Assembly: GCA_964567585.1 (NCBI GenBank)
Contig: CAZMND010000117.1
Location: 1-6,182 of the forward strand
Source of the DNA: CALZKI01 sp964567585
GTDB taxonomy: Bacteria > Bacillota > Clostridia > Lachnospirales > Lachnospiraceae
Direction: 5' to 3'
Length of the DNA stretch: 6,182 bases
Shown: positions 1 through 4,140 of the stretch, one piece after another
Position numbering within the stretch: the first letter of the stretch is position 1
Layout: each line of letters opens with the position of its first letter
Translations under genes and position numbers: made by a program
Notes under the pieces: generated by a model
Seen by the model: the letters and a program-made list of their open reading frames with translations, nothing else
Told to the model about the DNA's origin: nothing
The model's database searches: none

Positions 1-221
1 CCACCTCCAGACTTGAAAAATTCGGTGGATATAAAGGACAAGGGGTGCTAATGCTCACCGAGGAGCAAATTGATGACCTTTTAGATAAATTGTCGTTAGA
101 AGAATTTGACCTATATTGTGAGAAGCTATCAAGTTACATTATAGAACATCCTGAGAAGACGTTTAAGTCACATTATCGAACTATCCTTAAATGGGTAACG
201 GAAGACAGAATGAAGGTGTAA
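1..221 (+). CDS. Phage replication initiator/replisome organizer-like protein, C-terminal end (5' truncated)
   Basis: The reading frame is open from the first bases (codon phase starts at position 3) to the TAA at 219-221, giving 72 residues with no stop, so this is the tail of a gene that begins before the window. The last residues are acidic-helical (LTEEQIDDLLDKLSLEEF) followed by a basic-aromatic end (KSHYRTILKWVTEDR). From knowledge of the family, the pattern 'G.YK...L.LT.EE...L' followed by 'K.HY.TIL.W...D' is typical of the extreme C-terminus of phage replisome organizer/DnaD-like initiators that recruit host helicase to the phage origin. The N-terminal DNA-binding domain is outside the window, so the exact class cannot be told. 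An ATG at 51 would give a 56-residue ORF, but the upstream residues already fit the family pattern, so I regard that ATG as internal. The next gene starts 2 bases after the stop. Confidence 0.7.
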   Translation, partial: TSRLEKFGGYKGQGVLMLTEEQIDDLLDKLSLEEFDLYCEKLSSYIIEHPEKTFKSHYRTILKWVTEDRMKV

Positions 222-223
222 AT

Positions 224-430
224 ATGGTGAGAATAGAAAATGATTGTGTTGATTGTGGGCTGCCGTGTATGGGCGAGGCGTGTCCACTTAGGAATGTGGA
301 ACATCGGTATTGTGATAAGTGTGGTGATGAAGTTGGGAACGAGTATTACGTTGTAGATGGTGATGAACTGTGTGAGTATTGCCTTAAAGAAAGGTTTTCC
401 CAAAAAACGGGGATTTTATCTGTATCGTAA
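224..430 (+). CDS. Small cysteine-rich putative zinc-binding phage protein (68 aa)
   Basis: I place the start at ATG 224, which has a GAAGGTG ribosome binding site five bases upstream. An ATG at 191 is in frame but would overlap the preceding gene by about 30 bases. The protein has eight cysteines in two clusters: C8, C11, C15 and C20, then C30, C33, C50 and C53. The second set (CDKCG...CEYC, C-x2-C-x16-C-x2-C) has zinc-ribbon or treble-clef spacing. The first set (CVDCGLPC...C) could bind a second metal ion. Small proteins of this form recur in clostridial phages between replication and packaging genes. No biochemical role is known to me; nucleic-acid or protein binding is only inference. 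It is the first gene of the packed accessory run. The C-terminus after C53 is short and shows no other motif. Confidence 0.85.
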   Translation: MVRIENDCVDCGLPCMGEACPLRNVEHRYCDKCGDEVGNEYYVVDGDELCEYCLKERFSQKTGILSVS

Positions 431-460
431 GACTGGAAGATTTAGAAGTGAGGTAAAACA

Positions 461-613
461 ATGGAACGGAAATACAAATGCAAATATTGTGACAAGATGA
501 TTACCCAAAAAAACGGGGCATGTTCGTGGTGTAGAAGCAAAATTAAACTTGTGCGGAAACTCTTGCGTATGGTGAAAGAATACAGTGCTAATGAGAAGGG
601 AGAAACCAGCTAA
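461..613 (+). CDS. Zinc-finger/basic-helix mini-protein (50 aa), copy 1 of a paralogous pair
   Basis: This short ORF starts at ATG 461 behind a GTGAGGT ribosome binding site (449-455) and ends at TAA 611-613, whose last base is the A of the next gene's ATG. The N-terminal half carries one four-cysteine site, C7-x2-C10-x10-C21-x2-C24 (KCKYC...CSWC). It is followed by a basic helix-like stretch with regularly spaced Lys/Arg and Leu/Ile/Val (SKIKLVRKLLRMVKEY). A similar protein is encoded at 3548-3715 with the same order of zinc site and basic helix. The architecture suggests nucleic-acid binding, but that is inference; I do not recognise a named family. The overlap with the downstream gene and the good ribosome binding site support real translation despite the length. 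Confidence 0.75.
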   Translation: MERKYKCKYCDKMITQKNGACSWCRSKIKLVRKLLRMVKEYSANEKGETS

Positions 614-966
614 TGTGGATTTGGTGCTTTCCTCAAATGCTTTTGGGACTACTCGTTAAAGTGTTCACAAGAGCGCAAAAGAAAGACGGTTATTACCTAT
701 ATGGTGTGCAAAGAGGAAGTGTATCTCTTGGAGAGTACATATTCCTGTGTCCGGCACATAAAGGCAGTGCGCGGGTATTAGCACACGAAATGGGACACCG
801 GGTGCAATCCCGGATGCTGGGATGGTTGTATATCCCGGTGATCCTGCTGCCGTCCCTCATTTGGGCGGGATGCTTTGAGGGGTACAGACGGCGCAAAGGG
901 GTGTCTTATTACGCTTTCTATACCGAAAAATGGGCGGACAAGCTGGGAGGTGTAAGCGGTGGCTGA
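613..966 (+). CDS. Small zincin-like (HEMGH) putative metallopeptidase, phage-associated (117 aa)
   Basis: ATG 613 shares its A with the preceding TAA, and an AAGGGAG ribosome binding site lies about ten bases upstream. Residues 58-62 read HEMGH, the HExxH zinc-binding and catalytic signature of gluzincin/zincin peptidases. The Glu of the TEKWAD motif (104-109), about 45 residues later, could be the third metal ligand. A hydrophobic stretch at 70-87 (WLYIPVILLPSLIW) lies between the two motifs and could be a membrane segment, and the N-terminus (about 5-18) is also hydrophobic. At 117 residues it is far shorter than most secreted peptidases. I recall similar short HExGH...TE..AD proteins in clostridial phages but no assigned substrate, so activity is inferred from motif only. 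The coding sequence changes base composition inside the gene, from about 42% GC at 661-720 to about 60% GC at 781-900 (counted by eye). Confidence 0.75.
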   Translation: MWIWCFPQMLLGLLVKVFTRAQKKDGYYLYGVQRGSVSLGEYIFLCPAHKGSARVLAHEMGHRVQSRMLGWLYIPVILLPSLIWAGCFEGYRRRKGVSYYAFYTEKWADKLGGVSGG

Positions 967-1183
967 ATATATCAAGCGTGAAGCGTTGTTGTCTGTTATT
1001 GACGAAACGGTTGTTTTTACTGTTAGAGAGGGTGCGACTTTACCAAATGCGGAAATGCGAGGAGCAAGAAAGGTTATTGACCGCATAAAGTCTGCCCCTA
1101 CCGCCGATGTGGTAGCGGTAGTGCGGTGTATGGATGCCGATGACTTTTGTAGCTTTGGTGAGAGAAAGGGTGATGCCGAATGA
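959..1183 (+). CDS. Small conserved phage protein, probably shortened member of a Cys-containing family (74 aa)
   Basis: Translation starts at GTG 959, with GGGAGGTG at 945-952 ideally spaced, and overlaps the end of the preceding gene by eight bases. The N-terminal part (AEYIKREALLSVIDETVVFTVREG...NAEMRGARKVI) and the middle (DRIKSAPTADVVAVVRC) match a form common in clostridial phages, where the 'P.ADVV.VVRC' segment normally leads into a cysteine-rich zinc-ribbon. Here the sequence goes from VVRC directly to MDADDFCSFGERK, which I recognise as the usual C-terminal end of such proteins. Only two cysteines (57 and 63) remain, so a complete four-ligand metal site is absent. An internal loss of the zinc-binding segment is my inference. 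The function of the family is unknown to me. It ends in an ATGA overlap with the next gene. Confidence 0.8.
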   Translation: MAEYIKREALLSVIDETVVFTVREGATLPNAEMRGARKVIDRIKSAPTADVVAVVRCMDADDFCSFGERKGDAE

Positions 1184-1431
1184 AAACCTATCACGAAAGT
1201 AGAGCAGAAGTGAAGAAGATGTTAAAAGAGAGCAATATGGACGCTCACGAATTTATGCGAATTGCAAAGGACTTGTGTACTTGCCAAACTTGTGAATATT
1301 TCGTTCAGCATTATGACAATGAGGGAAAGTGGGTAGCATTTGGGCATTGTATCAAAGGCAATGTTCCGAGAGCAAGACAGCCATATCAAACTTGTTGTGG
1401 TAGTTGGGATGTAAGGAGTGACGAGGAATGA
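1180..1431 (+). CDS. Cysteine-rich small phage protein, putative zinc-binding (83 aa)
   Basis: ATG 1180 lies in an ATGA overlap with the preceding stop, with an AAAGGG ribosome binding site upstream. The N-terminal 30 residues are a charged, helix-like segment (HESRAEVKKMLKESNMDAHE). The rest is a cysteine-rich module: C33-x-C35-x2-C38, then a conserved-looking 'YF..HY...G.WV.FGHC57.KGN.PR', then C72-C73 in CCGSW. Histidines 44 and 56 could also act as ligands. The GHC-KGN-PR and CGSW elements look like a family I have seen in clostridial phage accessory regions, without assigned function. It sits directly before the DNA methyltransferase in another ATGA overlap, so the two are probably translationally coupled. 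Whether that reflects a shared role is unknown. Confidence 0.85.
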   Translation: MKTYHESRAEVKKMLKESNMDAHEFMRIAKDLCTCQTCEYFVQHYDNEGKWVAFGHCIKGNVPRARQPYQTCCGSWDVRSDEE

Positions 1432-2201
1432 TTAACAAGATACACAACATGGATTGTGTTGAGGGAATGAGATTGCTCCCTGATAACAGCATTGATTTAA
1501 CTATAACTTCACCGCCTTATGACGATTTGCGAAAATACAATGGATTTGAGTGGGATTTTGAAGCAACGGCAAGAGAATTGTACCGAGTGACAAAACAAGG
1601 CGGTGTTGTTGTTTGGGTGGTAGGTGACAAGACAGTTAAAGGCAACGAAACCGCCACCTCGTTCAAACAAGCGTTATATTTCAAAGAGTGTGGCTTTAAT
1701 CTGCACGATACGATGATTTACCAAAAGAACAATCCAGTACCGCAGGCAGACAAGACAAGGTACACACAATGTTTTGAGTATATGTTTGTTTTCAGCAAAG
1801 GCAAGCCAAAAACAGTAAACCGAATAATGGTTGAGTGCAAGCATACTGGTAAGGTGCATTTTGGCAAGAACAAACTGAATGATGAGAATTGTGATCGCAG
1901 AATTGACCGGGCGGTTAAAGCGGAAAAGCCAATGTGTAACATTTGGATTTACAATGTCGGCATCAATCAATCGTCAAAGGACAAGATTGCCAGTAAGCAC
2001 CCCGCCATATTCCCAGAACAGTTGGCGCAAGACCATATATTAAGCTGGTGCGACGAGGGGGATATTGTGCTTGACCCGTTTATGGGTAGCGGGACAACGG
2101 CAAAAATGGCTTTACTGAACAATCGCCAATACATAGGTTTTGAGATTTCAAAGGAGTATTGTGAGATTGCCGAAGAAAGGATGAGAGCAAATGACCTGTA
2201 A
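1428..2201 (+). CDS. Orphan DNA methyltransferase, N6-adenine/N4-cytosine type, beta-class motif order (257 aa)
   Basis: This is an S-adenosylmethionine-dependent DNA methyltransferase of the N6_N4_Mtase family. The catalytic motif IV TSPPY is at residues 27-31, the HPAIFPEQL motif X-like element at 191-199, and the SAM-binding motif I DPFMGSGTT at 216-224, followed by QYIGFEIS. The order catalytic-before-SAM motif is that of the beta class. The central 95-190 region, between YQKNNPVPQ and HPAIFP, is the likely target-recognition part. SPPY is used by both N4-cytosine and some N6-adenine enzymes, so the methylated base cannot be assigned. Length and motifs look intact. No restriction endonuclease is next to it, so it is probably a solitary phage enzyme that shields phage DNA from host restriction or modifies regulation; that role is inference. 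ATG 1428 overlaps the preceding stop and has AAGGAG at 1413-1418. Confidence 0.95.
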   Translation: MINKIHNMDCVEGMRLLPDNSIDLTITSPPYDDLRKYNGFEWDFEATARELYRVTKQGGVVVWVVGDKTVKGNETATSFKQALYFKECGFNLHDTMIYQKNNPVPQADKTRYTQCFEYMFVFSKGKPKTVNRIMVECKHTGKVHFGKNKLNDENCDRRIDRAVKAEKPMCNIWIYNVGINQSSKDKIASKHPAIFPEQLAQDHILSWCDEGDIVLDPFMGSGTTAKMALLNNRQYIGFEISKEYCEIAEERMRANDL

Positions 2202-2478
2202 AGATTGCATAAAGTATGACGTATGTGGCAGACAGCTCCGCAAAGATTACACTCATATGCCACTTGAAACAGTATGTCATTGTTTCAAACCCAAAGATAT
2301 GGTAGAGGTGCGGCACGGGGAGTGGAAGTGGGGTTCTCAAAACAGTCAATACGGCATTTGGTGTACGAATTGCGGTGCTGGTTGGGTGAATAGCGAGAAT
2401 GCCGAGTGGATAGCAAAAGAACACGATTATTGTCCAAAATGTGGTGCAAAGATGGACGGAAAGGGTGAGGGTGAATGA
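2191..2478 (+). CDS. Double cysteine-cluster zinc-ribbon phage protein (95 aa)
   Basis: ATG 2191 overlaps the methyltransferase end by 11 bases; a GAAAGG ribosome binding site is at about 2175-2180. The N-terminus has a first cysteine cluster, C3-x2-C6-x5-C12, then C29 and C31. The linker contains an R-H-G-E-W element (residues 41-45), which in many clostridial phage proteins directly precedes a C-terminal zinc ribbon. That ribbon follows: C58-x2-C61 (CTNCG) and C81-x2-C84 (CPKCGAKMD). The ribbon is complete and resembles rubredoxin-like knuckles. Function is unknown; protein or nucleic-acid binding is inferred from the fold only. The gene ends in an ATGA overlap at 2475. Confidence 0.87.
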   Translation: MTCKDCIKYDVCGRQLRKDYTHMPLETVCHCFKPKDMVEVRHGEWKWGSQNSQYGIWCTNCGAGWVNSENAEWIAKEHDYCPKCGAKMDGKGEGE

Positions 2479-2664
2479 CCCAGTTTAGGTTGTTTTTCGC
2501 TAATGCTGAAGAAAAACCCAGAGCCGATGAAAAGGCTAATAGATGGATAAAGGAAAAAGGAAGGACGGTGCAGACAATGACCGATAGAGAACGGCTGAGG
2601 CAAAACCGTATTCCTCACCAAAGAGGAAGCGGAACGGGCGTTAAAGGAGCGCGAGAAAGTATGA
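2475..2664 (+). pseudogene. Disrupted small phage gene: start in one frame, recognisable C-terminal end in another
   Basis: ATG 2475 has a GTGAGGG ribosome binding site and an ATGA overlap with the previous gene, so a gene should start here. Its frame stays open past this point and into the next gene's frame, but the translation between about residues 42 and 62 (QNRIPHQRGSGTG...) looks unlike a conserved protein. In the +1 frame, positions 2599-2664 instead read GKTVFLTKEEAERALKEREK V-stop. I recognise this 'GKTVFLT.EEAE.ALKER' ending as a frequent C-terminus of clostridial phage proteins. That frame ends at TGA 2662-2664 in an ATGA overlap with an ATG at 2661, exactly the style of this operon. 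Skipping one base near 2598 would join residues 1-41 (through ...DRERL) to this ending, giving about 62 residues. A one-base insertion, a larger deletion fusion or a sequencing error would all explain it. An internal ATG at 2577 with AAGGAAGG upstream is an alternative start. Confidence 0.5.
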
Positions 2665-2837
2665 AACGCACTCTTGATAATTGCACCTTGATTAAAAAGT
2701 GCGTAAAAGCGGGTCTTGGAGAGCCGAAACAATTCCGTAGCATTGAACAGTGCGAGGGGTATCAAAGAGGGGAAAATGATGATGAGCCTTGCGAACAATG
2801 TAAAAAGTGCAGATATTGTACCAGTAGAGAGGAGTGA
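2661..2837 (+). CDS. Cysteine-rich small phage protein (58 aa), start chosen at 2661
   Basis: The same frame is open back to ATG 2475 (120 residues), and an automatic caller might use that longer form. I prefer ATG 2661 because AAAGGAG lies at 2643-2649, because it forms an ATGA overlap with the stop of the +1-frame gene remnant, and because recognisable content begins here. The protein has seven cysteines: C8 and C14 near the N-terminus, C31, then a dense C-terminal cluster C44-x2-C47-x2-C50-x2-C53 (EPCEQCKKCRYC). This repeat of C-x2-C pairs is suited to zinc binding or possibly an Fe-S cluster; the sequence cannot decide. No function is known to me. The stop at 2835-2837 overlaps an upstream GTG (2834) of the next gene, whose likely start is GTG 2843. 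Confidence 0.65.
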   Translation: MKRTLDNCTLIKKCVKAGLGEPKQFRSIEQCEGYQRGENDDEPCEQCKKCRYCTSREE

Positions 2838-2842
2838 ACAGA

Positions 2843-3283
2843 GTGACCGATAACGAGATTATAAAGGCGTTGGAGTGTTGCCATAAAGGTGTTCTTTGTG
2901 GAAATTGCCCTATGTATGGGACAAGAGATTGCATGCTTAAGTTATATAAAAATTCCCTTGACCTTATCAACCGCCAAAAAGCAGAGATTAAGGACTTACA
3001 GGAAAGAAATGTGGTTTTAAGAGGCGCGGTTGACGGTCAAAAGGCAGAGATTGAGAGATTACAAGAGGCATATAAACAGTTGGAATGGGAGCGAGATGCC
3101 GAGAGAAGACGCAATTTGCATTTAAGCTACGACCTAAAACAAGCCAAAAAAGAAACCGCCCAAAAATTCGCGAAAAAACTAACGGGAAAATTTGCTGATA
3201 ATGACAGCGGTTTGGATTATGTGATTGTGTCATACAAGTATCTTGACGGAGTGGTAAAAGAAATAGGGGGTGCTGGTGAATGA
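2843..3283 (+). CDS. Coiled-coil phage protein with N-terminal cysteine cluster (146 aa)
   Basis: The frame opens at GTG 2834, but GTG 2843 is the better start: GAGGAG at 2829-2834 is eight bases upstream, and the protein then begins MTDNEIIKALECC, a form I recognise from clostridial phages. The N-terminus holds C12, C13, C19, C22 and C30 (ECC...CGNCP...DC), a likely metal site. Residues 38-110 are a charged coiled coil rich in Glu, Lys, Gln and Leu, with an internal repeat of 'QKAEI.(D/R)LQE' spaced 21 residues. The end (KKLTGKFADNDSGLDYVIVSYKYLDGVVKEI) is a separate small conserved-looking segment. It is probably a dimer or oligomer; the role is unknown. It ends in an ATGA overlap with the 32-residue gene at 3280. 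Confidence 0.85.
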   Translation: MTDNEIIKALECCHKGVLCGNCPMYGTRDCMLKLYKNSLDLINRQKAEIKDLQERNVVLRGAVDGQKAEIERLQEAYKQLEWERDAERRRNLHLSYDLKQAKKETAQKFAKKLTGKFADNDSGLDYVIVSYKYLDGVVKEIGGAGE

Positions 3284-3378
3284 CTGCATTGTGCGAAACC
3301 TGTCTGTATTATGATACGGACAAGGACGATCAGCCGTGTTGCTATTGTTTTGAGGGCGAGAATTGGGAGAGACGGTGA
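3280..3378 (+). CDS. Very small cysteine-rich phage protein (32 aa)
   Basis: This tiny gene starts at ATG 3280 in an ATGA overlap with the preceding stop, has GGGGGTG seven bases upstream, and ends at TGA 3376-3378. The product contains C5-x2-C8 (CETC) and C20-C21-x-C23 (PCCYC), then FEGENWERR. The C..C...D.QPC..C...NWE pattern is one I recognise from similar mini-proteins in clostridial phages, so I believe it is translated. It is just long enough to fold round one zinc ion. A longer ORF in another frame (from 3311) overlaps it, but the true start of that gene is downstream at 3383. No function can be stated. Confidence 0.72.
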   Translation: MTALCETCLYYDTDKDDQPCCYCFEGENWERR

Positions 3379-3382
3379 TAAT

Positions 3383-3541
3383 ATGAAAAATGGGAAAAAG
3401 CCTACCCGTGAGCAGCGCAAACTAATTGAATATTACAGACTGGATGCTCATGAATGGTTTGTGATTAAAGACACACCAAAAGAGATGCACATAGTCCACC
3501 GATATAGTGATAGAACCATGCGAATAATACCAAAAGGGTGA
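3383..3541 (+). CDS. Small conserved phage protein, DUF6906-like (52 aa)
   Basis: The frame is open from 3311, but ATG 3383, four bases after the preceding stop, gives a product that starts MKNGKKPTREQRKLIEYY. This matches the form of a small basic phage protein family with 'KKPTR.QKKL....L....W.V.KDTP....IVHR....R.I.K'. I recall this as DUF6906 or close to it; the label is from memory. The rest reads EWFVIKDTPKEMHIVHRYSDR, consistent with a helix followed by a small beta hairpin. The protein is basic and has no cysteine, unlike its neighbours. The ribosome binding site (GAGACGGTG) is weak, so translation may be coupled to the 32-residue gene upstream. Function unknown. Confidence 0.8.
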   Translation: MKNGKKPTREQRKLIEYYRLDAHEWFVIKDTPKEMHIVHRYSDRTMRIIPKG

Positions 3542-3547
3542 GGGATA

Positions 3548-3715
3548 ATGGGAAACACCTATGTAAAATGCAAGTATTGTGGCGGGGTTGCGGAAAGAGG
3601 CTCAACCTGTTCATCTTGTCGCAAGAAATTAAAACTCATTAGGCAGATACAAGCAATGGTCAGAAAGTATAAAGAGGACGTGGAGAGGAGCAAACATAAT
3701 GAGAGCGAGAATTAA
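3548..3715 (+). CDS. Zinc-finger/basic-helix mini-protein (55 aa), copy 2 of a paralogous pair
   Basis: ATG 3548 follows the preceding stop by six bases and has GTGAGGG at 3538-3544; TAA is at 3713-3715, so it overlaps the next gene by 17 bases. The protein carries C8-x2-C11-x9-C21-x2-C24 (KCKYC...CSSC), then a basic helix-like stretch (RKKLKLIRQIQAMVRKY), then a charged tail. It is clearly the same design as the 461-613 product: both have KCKYC, a CS-x-C second knuckle, and R-x-K-(I/L)-KL-(V/I)-R right after it, ending in a V-(K/R)-(E/K)-Y helix. The bases differ substantially, so this is an old duplication or two separate acquisitions. DNA or RNA binding is a reasonable guess from the zinc site and basic helix but is not shown. 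Confidence 0.78.
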   Translation: MGNTYVKCKYCGGVAERGSTCSSCRKKLKLIRQIQAMVRKYKEDVERSKHNESEN

Positions 3716-4007
3716 GCCGGTATACACTGTGTCAAAAAAGCAAAAAGAAGCCGTGCAAGAGTATATCAAAAAAGAGATGCAGGTGCAAGAGTTTGGAAGT
3801 ATACGGAGAGTGTTCAAGCTATTTTGCGTGGCTTTGCATGATGAGTATGGGTTTGGCAAGGGTAGGCTCTCTAATGTATTGGGGAAGGTAAACACGGTAT
3901 GTGAAGAAAAGAAAGATGACCCTGTGTTTTGGACTCACGTGGACAGAGTGATTGAGCAGATAGGGTTGGATTTTACGAAAGAAAATTATGCAGCTATGGG
4001 AGAATAA
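3699..4007 (+). CDS. Conserved phage protein of unknown function before the packaging module (102 aa)
   Basis: ATG 3699 has a strong GGAGAGGAG at about 3682-3690 and overlaps the preceding gene by 17 bases. The product has a basic N-terminus (RARIKPVYTVSKKQKEAV), helical segments (EYIKKEMQVQEFGSIRRVFKLFCVALHDEYGFGKGRL), and a C-terminal part with FWTHVDRVIEQIGLDF. The pattern 'P.Y..S.KQ......Y......Q....RR..KLF..AL.DE.GFGK.R......' is one I have seen at this location in clostridial phages, without a known function. By location, last gene of the early/middle operon and directly before a terminator and the terminase, a late-gene regulator is conceivable. No helix-turn-helix is obvious, so this is weak inference. 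Confidence 0.85.
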   Translation: MRARIKPVYTVSKKQKEAVQEYIKKEMQVQEFGSIRRVFKLFCVALHDEYGFGKGRLSNVLGKVNTVCEEKKDDPVFWTHVDRVIEQIGLDFTKENYAAMGE

Positions 4008-4017
4008 AAGCTACAAG

Positions 4018-4047
4018 AAAAGAGTTGCTATATGCGGCTCTTTTTTT
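4018..4047 (+). terminator. Rho-independent terminator at the end of the accessory operon
   Basis: The arms AAAAGAGTTGC (4018-4028) and GCGGCTCTTTT (4034-4044) pair along 11 positions with two G-U pairs, around a TATAT loop. The second arm runs into seven T bases (4041-4047). It lies eleven bases after the stop of the 3699-4007 gene and before the terminase genes, so it probably ends early/middle transcription. Confidence 0.85.
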
Positions 4048-4063
4048 GTTGCCTTGTGGGAGG

Positions 4064-4093
4064 TTAGAAATCTAAAAATTTATATATTATAAT
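4064..4093 (+). promoter_or_regulatory. Candidate promoter for the packaging (late) genes
   Basis: A perfect TATAAT hexamer lies at 4088-4093, just downstream of the terminator. The best -35-like sequence at 18 bases spacing is TTAGAA (4064-4069), a poor match to TTGACA. A late promoter helped by a phage activator, rather than plain housekeeping sigma recognition, would explain a good -10 with a poor -35. The AT content makes chance matches likely. Confidence 0.3.
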
Positions 4094-4097
4094 TTTT
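4074..4097. repeat. AT-only inverted repeat in the terminase leader
   Basis: AAAAATT (4074-4080) is perfectly matched by AATTTTT (4091-4097) around a ten-base TATATATTAT centre. The surrounding stretch, about 4071-4100, is almost entirely A and T. It overlaps the candidate -10 hexamer, so it could be an operator, a DNA-bending element or simply AT-rich promoter DNA. Confidence 0.45.
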
Positions 4098-4109
4098 ATA
4101 TGAAGAATC

Positions 4110-4132
4110 GCCCACTTTACGGGCAGAAAGGA
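4110..4132 (+). promoter_or_regulatory. Small hairpin plus ribosome binding site that decides the terS start
   Basis: GCCC (4110-4113) pairs with GGGC (4121-4124) round a seven-base loop, ending two bases before the AAAGGA ribosome binding site (4127-4132). From this site, ATG 4135 is only two bases away whereas ATG 4141 is eight bases away, so 4141 is the more likely start. The four-pair hairpin is weak, and any effect on translation is speculative. Confidence 0.45.
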
Positions 4133-4140
4133 AAATGTAT

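Noticed and set aside
778..1194. 138-residue minus-strand ORF over the HEMGH and 959 genes
   Set aside because: Shadow of two well-supported + strand genes with ribosome binding sites; no recognisable motif.
1180..2478. New defence system built from the methyltransferase and flanking Cys-rich genes
   Set aside because: No nuclease, helicase, ATPase or toxin partner is present in the block; a solitary phage methyltransferase explains it more simply.
2427..2798. 123-residue minus-strand ORF
   Set aside because: Antisense to Cys-rich + strand genes, no convincing ribosome binding site or motif; all real genes run +.
2475..2837. Single intact 120-residue gene
   Set aside because: Open, but its middle part overlies a recognisable +1-frame ending, and a better ribosome binding site and ATGA start occur at 2661; kept only as an alternative.
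4074..4097. Inverted repeat as a second terminator
   Set aside because: Arms are A/T only and too weak for a terminator hairpin, and no clear T-run beyond the arm; operator or promoter context fits better.
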